Shown one piece after another: positions 50,103 to 58,714 of a stretch of DNA of 64,000 nucleotides; position 1 is the first letter of the stretch, and each line of letters opens with the position of its first letter. Source of the DNA: Bacteroidales bacterium UBA3653. Its GTDB lineage: Bacteria > Bacteroidota > Bacteroidia > Bacteroidales > Paludibacteraceae. Both the position numbers and the translations under genes were made by a program. The notes under the pieces are model-generated. The model was not told the DNA's origin. It worked only from the letters and a program-made list of their open reading frames with translations, and searched no databases. The DNA lies in assembly GCA_002373505.1 (NCBI GenBank), contig DFKE01000002.1, positions 62,001 through 126,000 of the forward strand. Reading direction: 5' to 3'.

Positions 50103-50651
50103 ATGAAAACAATTTATGAGTGCTCGCATAGCAAAGCAATGAAGCGGCTGACGGTCGTCGGCATTCTCATCATTATTGCGGCTATCGTCTATGAGATCTG
50201 GTGCGTGCAGCAAGGCATGGATTTGTGGATCGGAATAACGGTCACGCTGATCCTGCTTGCTGCATTGGTGTCTGTATTCATGCTTCATCCGCAATATATT
50301 ATTGCGGACGACGAAGGCATCGGCATCCACACGCTCATACGTACGCGCCGGATTCCTTATTCGGATATAGAGCGCATTGAGCGTGCGGGGGAGAATTTTA
50401 TGCGATGGGACAACACGGTCCGTCTTTTCGGTATTGGCGGCATGTTCGGCAATATAGGTTGGTTCCGATCATCGGAAACGGGTACGTATCAGGCTTATGT
50501 CACGGACCGCACAAAGGCGTTCATCATCTATCGCAAGAGCGGCAAGCCCATTGCTATCAGCGTGAGTGAGCCGGATGAGTTCATGCCTTATTATCTGAAA
50601 GGTGGGGGTGTCCCGATGAAACGGGAAACCCCAAGAAGGGAAAGGAGTTAA
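50103..50651 (+). CDS. membrane protein with bacterial PH-like domain
   Basis: 182 residues: two membrane segments (~15-35, ~42-62), then a PH-like domain (PYSDIERIERAGENFMRWD, GGMFGNIGWFRSSETGTY, VTDRTKAFIIYRKSGKPI). Such proteins are common and of unknown function. The last ~16 residues (GGGVPMKRETPRRERS) are encoded by a GGGGTGTCCCG / CGGGAAACCCC inverted repeat, another REP-like piece that supplies the C-terminus. Confidence 0.75.
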   Translation: MKTIYECSHSKAMKRLTVVGILIIIAAIVYEIWCVQQGMDLWIGITVTLILLAALVSVFMLHPQYIIADDEGIGIHTLIRTRRIPYSDIERIERAGENFMRWDNTVRLFGIGGMFGNIGWFRSSETGTYQAYVTDRTKAFIIYRKSGKPIAISVSEPDEFMPYYLKGGGVPMKRETPRRERS

Positions 50652-50654
50652 ATC

Positions 50655-50996
50655 ATGGATATTCTTCACGAATTTTCTACCGCTCTTCTTCAGGCGCGTC
50701 AGCGCAAAGGCGTGACACAAGAGCAAGTGGCTTGGGCGCTCAATGTCTCGCAGGCTTCGTATAACGCCTGGGAATGCGGGCATCGTCTCTGTCCGTACAA
50801 ACATATCGTCGGGCTCATCAATTATTTCGATGACGACATCTTCACGCGCCGTGTGCTGCGAATCCTCTTGACACTACAGCATAATATGGCAGGTTTGAAC
50901 TCGCTTTCAGAGCAGGAAATCAAGAGTTATTACTCCAAACTCATCGTTCTTTTGGCGGATGAGTGCGAACAATGGATAAAAACTTTAAAAGAATAA
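50655..50996 (+). CDS. XRE-family helix-turn-helix protein
   Basis: 113 residues. N-terminal helix-turn-helix (LLQARQRKGVTQEQVAWALN then VSQASYNAWECGHRLCP), the XRE/Cro type, followed by a helical C-terminal part that may dimerise. Targets unknown; it may control its own transcript with the PH-like and receptor genes. Confidence 0.8.
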   Translation: MDILHEFSTALLQARQRKGVTQEQVAWALNVSQASYNAWECGHRLCPYKHIVGLINYFDDDIFTRRVLRILLTLQHNMAGLNSLSEQEIKSYYSKLIVLLADECEQWIKTLKE

Positions 50997-51001
50997 TTCT
51001 T

Positions 51002-51202
51002 ATGAAACTGAGATTTATCATTGGAGCCGTTCTGGCGTTAGCCGCAGTTTTTCGTCTGCTGTGCTTAACAGGCATCATCCCTCTTACTTTCATTTCAGAA
51101 CAGTGGGAGAACGAGTACGAACCTTTTTTCGCAGCCGGTATCATTTTCTTCGTGGGTGCTTTCGTTTGCTACGACAGTTATAAGAATCTGAAAGGGAAAT
51201 GA
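51002..51202 (+). CDS. small two-segment membrane protein
   Basis: 66 residues from the ATG at 51002, five bases after the XRE stop. Two hydrophobic stretches (IIGAVLALAAVFRLLCL and FFAAGIIFFVGAFVCY) joined by a short loop. No family recognised. Overlaps the receptor gene by ATGA. Confidence 0.6.
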   Translation: MKLRFIIGAVLALAAVFRLLCLTGIIPLTFISEQWENEYEPFFAAGIIFFVGAFVCYDSYKNLKGK

Positions 51203-53694
51203 GAAAGATTACTATCTTCATTCTGCTTTTTGTTTCTGTGATGACCTCCGCAGAGACGCTCAAAGGCTCTGTGGTGGACAGCCGCGGCGAAGCCATGCCG
51301 TATGTAACAATCTCCGTCCTTGCAAAGGATTCAACCCTCCTCACCGGTGCGATCACGGATGAGGAGGGAAAGTATATAGTAACCCCTCCCGACCTCCCCT
51401 CAAGGGAGGAGAAATATATTATTCAAGCCTCCTATGTGGGGTACCAAACGGCGTTCGGCGGACCGGATTTTGTGCTCCGCGAAGAAACCGAGCGGCTCAA
51501 GGAAGTGGAGGTCAAAGCCAAGAAGCCGCTTATCGAACGGCAGATGGACAAGCTGGTGGTGAATGTCTCCGCTTCGCCTCTGGCAGCAGGCAGCAACGGA
51601 AATGATATCCTTCGCCGCGCGCCGGGTGTGCGGATTGACAAAGACGGCAATATAACGGTTAACGGAAAGGGAGTGGAGATATGGATTGATGGCAAACCCT
51701 CGTACCTCTCCGGTCAGCAACTCAAAGCCATGCTCGACGGTACGGACGGAAACACGATTGAGAAAATCGAAATTATCTCTAATCCTTCCGCCAAATACGA
51801 TGCGTCGGGTCAGGGCGGAATCATCAATATCAAGACCAAACGCAATATGATGAAGGGCTTGAACGGAATGCTTTCTGCCGCCTACGGCGGTATGTATTTC
51901 GGCGATGTCAAACGCTGGCTGAATCAGGAAATGGTTTCGCTCAACCTCAATTATCGCAGCGAGAAGACATACACTTTCGGCCAGTTCACGCAGGTCTTTG
52001 CGCAGAATGACATCGACTTCGAGTCGTACCGCGAGACCCCGTTCCTTAAGAACTATTCCTATTCTGATTACGCCATGAATTTCCAGTACTACATGCTCAA
52101 AGTGGGCAACGACTGGTATATCGACTCGCTCAATACGTTTGGTTTCATTCTTAACGTGCCTTTCATGGACGTGGACCAGCATATCGTGCCCGGACTCAAC
52201 TCGGCGTATATGATTCAAGGGACGGACACGACGAACAGTACCACCAATTCGCAAAATCGTCTGAAAGCTCCGCAGCACACGGCGAACCTCAACTACACCC
52301 ACACGTTCTCGGAAGCACTGGAGCGCGAACTGACCGTCAACATCGACTACAACCGCTATAACAACGGTTCTTCCAATTTTCAGGAGACGAATTACGACAA
52401 GCCCTTCAAAGGTATCAACTCTCTCGGAATTGACATCAAAAGCCGCCAGATTGTCAATATCTATTCCGCCAAAATGGACTTCCAAACCAAGTTCTGGAAA
52501 ACCGGTATGATCGAAGCCGGCGTCAAGTACGCGCTCTCTTCGACGGACAACAACATGACGACCGACTCGACGCGCAACGGAATAGTCCGTCCCACGGATC
52601 ATAATGCTTTCCTTTACAACGAACATGTTGCGGCTGCGTATATATCGGTTGGCAAGCAGTTCGGAGAGCACTGGTCGGTTAAACTCGGGCTCCGCGGAGA
52701 ATACACCTTCTCCCATGGCGAATGGCGGGACAACGGCTTGGATTCGGTCATCAACAAGTCGTATTTTGACCCGTTCCCAACGGCATATATAGGATATACG
52801 TCCAAACCGCTTGGTAAGTTGCAACAGCCTATAGCCGTCTCGGCGAGCTATACGCGGCGCATCAAACGTCCGTCTTACTGGATGCTCAATCCCTTCACCT
52901 CTTATGTGGACGCCTATTCGATCCAGAAAGGAAACACCAACCTCACGCCGGAGTTTAACAACGACGTGGAGTTGCATTTCTCTTGGACGCAGTACCTCAA
53001 CATGACCTTCAATTTCGCGCATACCCAGAACATGTTCTCCTCCAAAGTGACGATTCTGCCTTCAGGTATAGGTCTCTCCCAATGGACAAATTTCGGTACC
53101 TGTACCACCCACGGCGCGAATATCTCTCTTACGGAACTTCCTCTCGTCCCGAAATATGAAAAATGTGAAAATGGTAAATGTGAAAATGCGAAAATTGTTG
53201 GTGCCTGGCTGGCGCTCACGGTCAATGCCGGATGGCTGCATTTCATCAATAAATCTTACGAAAAACAAGACGACGGCACACCGGATTATATTATGAAAAG
53301 TCATTACGGCTACGTCGGCGGAACGCTCTCGGCATATCTGCCGAAGGACTGGACCATGACGTTTGATGCGAACTGGTCCTCGCCGATGCTCACCGGTTAT
53401 AACCGCTCCGGCAGCACCTATTTCGCTTCCTTCGGAATCCGTAAGATGTACATGAAAAAAGGCCTGATCTTCAACCTCAATGTCCAGGACCTGCTGCGTT
53501 CGCTCAGTTTTCACAACGAAGACATGGGACAGGAACCGGGTAACAGTTCATGGTACAAAAACACCATCCGCCAGCAGCGTGTCATGTTCTCGCTCACATG
53601 GATGTTCGGACAGTACCAGCAGCACAAGAACCGCAAAGTGGGATCTCTCGATGAATCTTCCCGTCTCGGCGGCGGTGGCACTATCGGGCAATAA
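51199..53694 (+). CDS. TonB-dependent receptor-like outer-membrane protein
   Basis: 831 residues. Signal peptide (ITIFILLFVSVMTSAE), N-terminal carboxypeptidase-regulatory-like domain (~22-100: LKGSVVDSRGEAMPYVTISV), plug domain (~115-225: ILRRAPGVRIDKDGNITVNG, GQGGIINIKTKR) and a ~600-residue barrel. Substrate unknown; no SusD partner is adjacent. Two repeat pieces lie in frame: a REP-like CTCCCCTCAAGGGAG core near residues 62-72 (PPDLPSREE), and TGTGAAAA-type 8-bp words at 53155-53200 (KCENGKCENAK) in an outer loop. Confidence 0.88.
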   Translation: MRKITIFILLFVSVMTSAETLKGSVVDSRGEAMPYVTISVLAKDSTLLTGAITDEEGKYIVTPPDLPSREEKYIIQASYVGYQTAFGGPDFVLREETERLKEVEVKAKKPLIERQMDKLVVNVSASPLAAGSNGNDILRRAPGVRIDKDGNITVNGKGVEIWIDGKPSYLSGQQLKAMLDGTDGNTIEKIEIISNPSAKYDASGQGGIINIKTKRNMMKGLNGMLSAAYGGMYFGDVKRWLNQEMVSLNLNYRSEKTYTFGQFTQVFAQNDIDFESYRETPFLKNYSYSDYAMNFQYYMLKVGNDWYIDSLNTFGFILNVPFMDVDQHIVPGLNSAYMIQGTDTTNSTTNSQNRLKAPQHTANLNYTHTFSEALERELTVNIDYNRYNNGSSNFQETNYDKPFKGINSLGIDIKSRQIVNIYSAKMDFQTKFWKTGMIEAGVKYALSSTDNNMTTDSTRNGIVRPTDHNAFLYNEHVAAAYISVGKQFGEHWSVKLGLRGEYTFSHGEWRDNGLDSVINKSYFDPFPTAYIGYTSKPLGKLQQPIAVSASYTRRIKRPSYWMLNPFTSYVDAYSIQKGNTNLTPEFNNDVELHFSWTQYLNMTFNFAHTQNMFSSKVTILPSGIGLSQWTNFGTCTTHGANISLTELPLVPKYEKCENGKCENAKIVGAWLALTVNAGWLHFINKSYEKQDDGTPDYIMKSHYGYVGGTLSAYLPKDWTMTFDANWSSPMLTGYNRSGSTYFASFGIRKMYMKKGLIFNLNVQDLLRSLSFHNEDMGQEPGNSSWYKNTIRQQRVMFSLTWMFGQYQQHKNRKVGSLDESSRLGGGGTIGQ

Positions 53695-53699
53695 ATCTG

Positions 53700-54027
53700 A
53701 AAAACGGCTCCTCCTTTCTTCTTTTGTGCCCGATTGAATCGGGCTTTATATCCTTGGCAGTTTCGCCGTCTGCCATGTGGCTTTATATCCTTGGTAGTTT
53801 CAGGGCAATATATTGCCCGCCCATACCGCCCACCGTCTACTTCTCGCCGATGTACCGGCGAGCCTGTTCCTATCATTCCGCGAGGAAAAACAGAGGTTCC
53901 AAGCACTCAAAAGGGGGTGATAAGGGGGTGATAAGGGGGTGATTACCGGGTGATTAGGGGGAGATTCGGCTGCCGTGACCGGGAGAAAAGCGCAAGAAAA
54001 GGTCGCAAAGAAAAGTTTCTCCCAAAT
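53700..54027 (-). ncRNA. possible minus-strand non-coding RNA with repeated hairpins
   Basis: A transcript from the promoter at 54034-54065 would run through the 11-bp array, a CTCGCCG/CGGCGAG hairpin, GGGCAAT/ATTGCCC, then two copies of AAACTNCCAAGGATATAAAG each followed by a hairpin, the last GCCCGATT/AATCGGGC (53727-53743). No convincing gene is read in this direction. Confidence 0.3.
53899..53953. repeat. 11-bp period array
   Basis: Plus strand units AAGGGGGTGAT twice, AAGGGGGTGAT, TACCGGGTGAT, TAGGGGGAGAT, period exactly 11. The CTTAT word on the minus strand recurs in the array at 26657. Confidence 0.85.
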
Positions 54028-54033
54028 CCGGTA

Positions 54034-54065
54034 CAAAGATACAACAAAAATCCCATATATCCAAA
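54034..54065 (-). promoter_or_regulatory. orphan minus-strand promoter
   Basis: Minus strand TTTG (54062-54065), 20 bases, TATCTTTG (54034-54041). Extended -33 box TTTGGATATATGGGA. It points into the gene-free region and then against the receptor gene. Confidence 0.65.
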
Positions 54066-54113
54066 TTCCGGCTTCGTAAAATTGCACTTTTTTTCATAGA
54101 AAACGCGCGCGCA

Positions 54114-54348
54114 CTTGCATATATGAAAAAAAAAGTAGTAATTTCGAGGGCACCGACACGGCGGAAACCGCCGTCCCACCTCGAAAGTACAGTCGCGTCC
54201 TGCCGGACATATACCACCGCGGGCATTTTTTTGACGAGCCTATCGGCTTCCTATTTTGCGCGTACATATATCGTCTTATGCAAGCATAGCCGCTATCTAT
54301 CCGCACAAAATAGATAGAATTTATTCTATTCGTCAAAAAAAATGCCCG
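54114..54348 (+). ncRNA. structured palindromic element, copy B (candidate non-coding RNA)
   Basis: Same layout and length as 28775-29009. Promoter-like CTTG (54114) then TAATTTCGA; closing stem TTTCGAGG (54142-54149) / CCTCGAAA (54179-54186) around hairpin ACGGCGG-aaa-CCGCCGT; TCGAAAGTAC (54181-54190); hairpin GTCC-tgcc-GGAC (54197-54208); inverted repeat CGGGCATTTTTTTGACGA (54220-54237) with TCGTCAAAAAAAATGCCCG (54330-54348); inside, AGCC-tatc-GGCT, ATGC-aa-GCAT (54278-54287) and CTATCTAT / ATAGATAG (54293-54317, 9-base loop). The Nudix promoter begins four bases later. Confidence 0.45.
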
Positions 54349-54352
54349 AACG

Positions 54353-54384
54353 CTTGCATATGTGCAATTTTTTTTGTAATTTTG
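54353..54384 (+). promoter_or_regulatory. promoter of the Nudix gene
   Basis: CTTG (54353-54356), 20 bases, TAATTTTG (54377-54384); palindromic -33 box TTGCATATGTGCAA. Leader about 20 bases. Confidence 0.8.
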
Positions 54385-54411
54385 CAGGCAAAATTGACAG
54401 AGGCGAAAGAA

Positions 54412-54972
54412 ATGTATCCGAAAATAGATAATCGCCCGTGGCGGGTGGTGCATAGCGAGAATATATTGCGTCTGGGACCGTGGCTCTCGGTGCGGCAGGA
54501 ATGTGTGAAGTTGCCTTCGGGCAAACAGATACCTACGTGGTATATATTGGAGTTCCCGGACTGGATCAACGTGATTGCCATTACCAAGGACGGCAAGATG
54601 GTCATGGAGGACCAGTACCGTCACGCGCTGGGCGAGACCCATTATGAGTTGGTCGCAGGCGTGATTGATCCGGGCGAGACGCCGCTGGAGGCTGCCAAAC
54701 GCGAGTTGAGCGAAGAGACCGGATACGAGGGTGGGGAATGGAGTCTCTTCATGACCCTTTCGCCGAACCCGACGAACCATAACAATCTGTCCTATACCTT
54801 CCTGGCTACGGGCGTGGAGAAACGCCGCGAACAGCACCAGGAGGCGACAGAGGACATCCATGTGGATATCATGGAGCCGGAGCAGGTGCTGGAGATGTTG
54901 CAGGACGGAGAGATCGTCCAAGCCCTGCACGCAGCCCCGCTCTGGAAATATTTTGCACTTAATCAACCATAA
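54412..54972 (+). CDS. Nudix hydrolase (ADP-ribose pyrophosphatase-like)
   Basis: 186 residues from the ATG at 54412. A complete Nudix box at ~83-105 (GVIDPGETPLEAAKRELSEE then TGY) and the upstream QYRHALGETHYELVAG resemble NudF-type ADP-sugar pyrophosphatases. Exact substrate unknown. First gene of the run leading to gdhA; 14 bases separate them. Confidence 0.9.
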   Translation: MYPKIDNRPWRVVHSENILRLGPWLSVRQECVKLPSGKQIPTWYILEFPDWINVIAITKDGKMVMEDQYRHALGETHYELVAGVIDPGETPLEAAKRELSEETGYEGGEWSLFMTLSPNPTNHNNLSYTFLATGVEKRREQHQEATEDIHVDIMEPEQVLEMLQDGEIVQALHAAPLWKYFALNQP

Positions 54973-54986
54973 AAACACACACAATA

Positions 54987-56330
54987 ATGAAAGTACAAGA
55001 CATTATGCAGCGTCTGGCTGCGAAACACCCCGGGGAAGCAGAGTACCTGCAGGCGGTTCAGGAAGTATTGGAGTCTATCGAAGAGGTGTACAACCAACAC
55101 CCCGAGTTCGAGCAGGCGAAGATTGTTGAGCGGATGGTAGAACCCGACCGTATCTTCACGTTCCGCGTGACATGGATTGACGATCAGGGCGAGGTGCAGA
55201 CCAACCTCGGCTACCGCGTGCAGTTCAACAGCGCGATCGGTCCGTACAAAGGCGGTCTGCGTTTCCACAGAGCCGTGACGCCGTCCATGCTGAAGTTCTT
55301 AGGCTTCGAGCAGACGTTCAAGAATGCGCTGACGACCCTGCCGATGGGTGGCGCGAAAGGCGGTTCAGATTTTGACCCGGTAGGCAAATCCGACGCGGAG
55401 ATTATGCGTTTCTGCCAGGCGTTCATGCTCGAACTATGGCGTTGCATCGGTCCCGATCAGGATATACCGGCAGGCGACGTAGGCGTAGGCGGACGGGAGA
55501 TAGGTTTCCTCAACGGCATGTACCAGAAACTGGCGCGCGAATACCATACAGGCGTGCTGACCGGCAAAGGCATGACTTGGGGCGGCAGTATCTTGCGCCC
55601 GGAAGCAACAGGCTTCGGAGCACTCTATTTCACGCAACACCTCCTGCATAAAGCCGGCAAAGATATCAAGGGAAAGAAAGTAGCGATCTCGGGATTCGGT
55701 AATGTAGCTTGGGGAGCAGCTACCAAAGCGGTTGAGTTGGGCGCAAAAGTGGTAGCGATCAGCGGCCCGGACGGCGTAGTGGCTATCAAAGGCGGTATCA
55801 CCAAAGAGATGATCGACTACATGCTCGTTATGCGTGCGTCGAACCGCAACAAGGTGCAGGATATGGCGGACAAGTTCCCGAGCCTCTGCGTCTTCACGGA
55901 AGGCAAGAAGGCATGGTCGATTCCGTGCGACATCGCTCTGCCGTGTGCGTTCCAGAACGAACTGAGCGAAGACGACGCAAAGGAACTGAAAGCGAACGGT
56001 TGTTGGTGCTGCTGCGAAGTATCGAACATGGGCTGCCAGCCGGGTGCGATCCATTTCTTCCAGCACAACGGAGTGCTCTTTGCGCCGGGTAAGGCGGTCA
56101 ATGCCGGAGGCGTAGCAACCAGTGGTCTGGAGATGACCCAGAATGCCGAGCACCTGAGCTGGAAAGCACAAGAGGTCGATGACCGTCTGCATCATATCAT
56201 GGAGTCCATCCACGAGCAGTGCGTCCGTTACGGCACACAGCCGGATGGCACGATCGACTACGTGAAGGGCGCTAACATAGCAGGATTTATGAAGGTCGCT
56301 ACCGCGATGTTGGAGCAGGGGATTATTTAA
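54987..56330 (+). CDS. gdhA: glutamate dehydrogenase
   Basis: 447 residues, hexameric type I form, most likely NADP-dependent. Interconverts 2-oxoglutarate plus ammonia and glutamate, a main route of ammonia assimilation in gut Bacteroidales. KGGLRFHRAVTPSMLKFLGF, the catalytic Lys of PMGGAKGGSDFDP and the dinucleotide motif SGFGNVAWGA are present. Two amino-acid enzymes (kbl, tdh) follow, separated by matching CTAG arrays. Confidence 0.97.
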   Translation: MKVQDIMQRLAAKHPGEAEYLQAVQEVLESIEEVYNQHPEFEQAKIVERMVEPDRIFTFRVTWIDDQGEVQTNLGYRVQFNSAIGPYKGGLRFHRAVTPSMLKFLGFEQTFKNALTTLPMGGAKGGSDFDPVGKSDAEIMRFCQAFMLELWRCIGPDQDIPAGDVGVGGREIGFLNGMYQKLAREYHTGVLTGKGMTWGGSILRPEATGFGALYFTQHLLHKAGKDIKGKKVAISGFGNVAWGAATKAVELGAKVVAISGPDGVVAIKGGITKEMIDYMLVMRASNRNKVQDMADKFPSLCVFTEGKKAWSIPCDIALPCAFQNELSEDDAKELKANGCWCCCEVSNMGCQPGAIHFFQHNGVLFAPGKAVNAGGVATSGLEMTQNAEHLSWKAQEVDDRLHHIMESIHEQCVRYGTQPDGTIDYVKGANIAGFMKVATAMLEQGII

Positions 56331-56366
56331 CTAGGATCCTAGGAACCTAGTACCCTAGGGACCTAG
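56331..56366. repeat. CTAG octamer array between gdhA and kbl (five copies)
   Basis: CTAG at 56331, 56339, 56347, 56355 and 56363, exactly 8 bp apart, then an A-run and the kbl start. Confidence 0.95.
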
Positions 56367-56382
56367 AAAAAACAAAGCAACT

Positions 56383-57579
56383 ATGTATCAGGATTTTCAA
56401 AAACACCTGCAGGAGACCTTGGCGGAGATCAAGGACGCAGGACTATATAAGAACGAGCGGGTGATCATCACTCCGCAATCAAGCGGGATTAGAGTAGAAG
56501 GCGGACAGGAAGTGATTAACTTCTGCGCAAACAACTACCTCGGTCTGGCGGATAACAAAGAGCTGATTGAGGCAGCCAAGGACCGTATGGACGCACGCGG
56601 TTACGGCATGGCGTCCGTGCGTTTTATCTGCGGTACGCAGGACACGCACAAAGAGTTGGAACGCGTCATCTCCGATTTCTTCGGAACAGAGGATACCATC
56701 CTCTATGCCGCTTGCTTTGACGCCAACGGCGGACTGTTCGAACCGCTGCTGACAGAAGAGGACGCTATCATCTCCGACGCACTCAACCACGCTTCAATCA
56801 TCGACGGCGTGCGTCTGTGCAAAGCCGTGCGTTATAGATACGCCAACGGCGATATGGCTGATCTGGAGGAACAACTGAAGAAAGCGCAAGCGCAGCGTTT
56901 CCGTATCATCGCTACCGACGGCGTCTTCTCCATGGACGGCAATGTATGTCCGCTGGATAAGATATACGAACTGGCGCAGAAATACAACGCGCTCGTGATG
57001 GTGGATGAGAGCCACTCCGCAGGCGTAGTCGGCAAGACCGGACACGGCGTGACTGAACTGTACAACATGCGCGGCAAGGTGGAGATTATCACCGGTACGC
57101 TTGGAAAAGCTTTCGGCGGCTCGGTAGGCGGTTTCACCACCGGTAAGAAAGAGATTATCGACCTCCTGCGTCAGCGCAGCCGTCCGTACCTCTTCTCGAA
57201 CTCCATCCCGCCGATGATTGCTGCGGCAGGTATCAAGACCTTTGAGATACTCACCCGTTCCAACGAACTCCAGGACCGCTTGCACGAGAACACGGCGTAT
57301 TTCGTAGGGCAGATGAAAGCGGCAGGCTTTGATATCAAGCCGACACAGTCGGCTATCTGCGCCGTGATGCTCTATGATGCACGCCTCTCGCAGGAGTTTG
57401 CAGCCAAACTGCAAGACGAAGGAATATATGTCACGGGCTTCTATTATCCGGTAGTGCCGAAAGGTCAGGCGCGTATCCGCGTGCAGGTTTCCGCGGCGCA
57501 CACGCGCGAACAATTAGATAAATGTATCGCCGCTTTTACGAAGGTTGGCACGGTTCTTGGTGTATTGAAAAACAACTAG
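56383..57579 (+). CDS. kbl: glycine C-acetyltransferase (2-amino-3-ketobutyrate CoA ligase)
   Basis: 398 residues, PLP enzyme of the alpha-oxoamine synthase family. Splits 2-amino-3-ketobutyrate with CoA to glycine and acetyl-CoA. The PLP Lys is in TGTLGKAFGGSVGGF (~residue 242), with NNYLGLADN and VDESHSAGVVG nearby. With tdh it forms the threonine breakdown pathway. Its TAG stop is the first unit of the next CTAG array. Confidence 0.97.
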   Translation: MYQDFQKHLQETLAEIKDAGLYKNERVIITPQSSGIRVEGGQEVINFCANNYLGLADNKELIEAAKDRMDARGYGMASVRFICGTQDTHKELERVISDFFGTEDTILYAACFDANGGLFEPLLTEEDAIISDALNHASIIDGVRLCKAVRYRYANGDMADLEEQLKKAQAQRFRIIATDGVFSMDGNVCPLDKIYELAQKYNALVMVDESHSAGVVGKTGHGVTELYNMRGKVEIITGTLGKAFGGSVGGFTTGKKEIIDLLRQRSRPYLFSNSIPPMIAAAGIKTFEILTRSNELQDRLHENTAYFVGQMKAAGFDIKPTQSAICAVMLYDARLSQEFAAKLQDEGIYVTGFYYPVVPKGQARIRVQVSAAHTREQLDKCIAAFTKVGTVLGVLKNN

Positions 57580-57611
57580 GGCCCTAGAACCCTAGGAAAC
57601 TAGTATCCTAG
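57576..57611. repeat. CTAG octamer array between kbl and tdh (five copies)
   Basis: CTAG at 57576, 57584, 57592, 57600 and 57608, exactly 8 bp apart, followed by AAAAA and the tdh ATG. Confidence 0.95.
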
Positions 57612-57616
57612 AAAAA

Positions 57617-58642
57617 ATGAAAGCATTAGTTAAGAAATATGCGGAGCCGGGCATCTGGATGGAAGATGTGCCGATGCCGGAAGTGGGTGTGAACGATGTA
57701 CTGATCAAGGTCATCAAAGCCGCTATCTGCGGAACCGACCTGCACATGTATAAATGGGACGAGTGGTCGCAAGCCCACTGCAAGCCGCCTTATACGATGG
57801 GGCATGAGTTTGTGGGTATCGTAGCCGAAGTAGGCGCAGGTGTGCGTAACTTCAAGGTCGGCGAACGTGTGACTGCCGAAGGACATATTGTCTGCGGACA
57901 CTGCCGCAACTGCCGGAGAGGCATGGGACACGTCTGCGAGAACACGATCTCGGTCGGAATCATGGGCAAGGACGGCTGTTTCGCGGAATATGTGACGATC
58001 CCGGAGAGCAACGTAGTCAAACTGCGTCCGGAGATACCCGATGACTTCGCAGCCATCATGGACCCCTTCGGCAACGCCACCCATACAGCACTTGCTTTCC
58101 CCCTCTTGGGCGAAGATGTGCTGATCACGGGAGCCGGACTTATCGGTACGATGGCAGCAGGTATATGCCGCTACGCCGGAGCCAAACATATTGTGGTGAC
58201 GGACATCAATCCGCTGCGGCTGGAGATAGCCAAGAAGATGGGTGCCACGCTGACGGTAGATGGCAGCAAGGGCGAGACGGTAGAAGGCGCGATGAAGCAA
58301 TTAGGCATCAAAGGTTTCGATGTGGGACTGGAGATGAGCGGTGCGCCGGCGGCTTTCAATGATATGATTGCGCACATGTACAAAGGAGCGAACATAGCCC
58401 AATTAGGTATTCTGCCGAGTGACACCAAGGTGAACTGGTCCGACGTCATCTTCAACGCCCTGACCATCAAAGGCATCACCGGACGCCGCATGTGGGAGAC
58501 ATGGTACCAGATGGAGCAGATGCTTCTTGGAGGACTCGACCTCAGTCCGGTCATCACCCACCGCTTCAAGTTCGAGGATTTCCAGAAGGGCTTCGATGTC
58601 ATGGTGTCCGGCCAGTGCGGAAAAGTGCTGCTCGAATGGTAA
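57617..58642 (+). CDS. tdh: L-threonine 3-dehydrogenase
   Basis: 341 residues, zinc-dependent medium-chain dehydrogenase. Oxidises threonine to 2-amino-3-ketobutyrate, the Kbl substrate. Catalytic zinc Cys in ICGTDLHMYKWDEW, structural zinc Cys set CGHCRNCRRGMGHVC, and the NAD fold GAGLIGTMAAGI. Gene order kbl-tdh matches the pathway. Confidence 0.96.
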   Translation: MKALVKKYAEPGIWMEDVPMPEVGVNDVLIKVIKAAICGTDLHMYKWDEWSQAHCKPPYTMGHEFVGIVAEVGAGVRNFKVGERVTAEGHIVCGHCRNCRRGMGHVCENTISVGIMGKDGCFAEYVTIPESNVVKLRPEIPDDFAAIMDPFGNATHTALAFPLLGEDVLITGAGLIGTMAAGICRYAGAKHIVVTDINPLRLEIAKKMGATLTVDGSKGETVEGAMKQLGIKGFDVGLEMSGAPAAFNDMIAHMYKGANIAQLGILPSDTKVNWSDVIFNALTIKGITGRRMWETWYQMEQMLLGGLDLSPVITHRFKFEDFQKGFDVMVSGQCGKVLLEW

Positions 58643-58648
58643 ATTATC

Positions 58649-58684
58649 TCGATATATCGAAATTTCGATATCTCGATTTATCGA
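58649..58684. repeat. TCGA octamer array after tdh (five copies)
   Basis: TCGA at 58649, 58657, 58665, 58673 and 58681, exactly 8 bp apart. Like the CTAG arrays it has five palindromic cores. An AT-rich leader to the M16 gene follows. Confidence 0.95.
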
Positions 58685-58714
58685 AAAATAGTTAACAAAA
58701 AATAATTAACAACA

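Larger units (their letters stand above)
53695..54411. other. 717-bp intergenic region: hairpin cluster, 11-bp array, orphan promoter, element B
   Basis: 53727-53875 holds several hairpins and two direct repeats GGCTTTATATCCTTGG (53740, 53779). Then an 11-bp array (53899-53953), a good minus-strand promoter (54034-54065) with no gene to serve, structured element B (54114-54348) and the Nudix promoter. Confidence 0.6.

Noticed and set aside
51400..53022. 540-codon open frame antisense to the receptor gene, and similar long frames antisense to the M16 gene
   Set aside because: Shadow frames of GC-rich codon positions; composition is His/Arg/Val-rich without known motifs.
54114..54348. Elements A and B as integron attC sites or a retron RNA
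   Set aside because: No integrase or reverse transcriptase gene is present, and the attC core sequences are not found.
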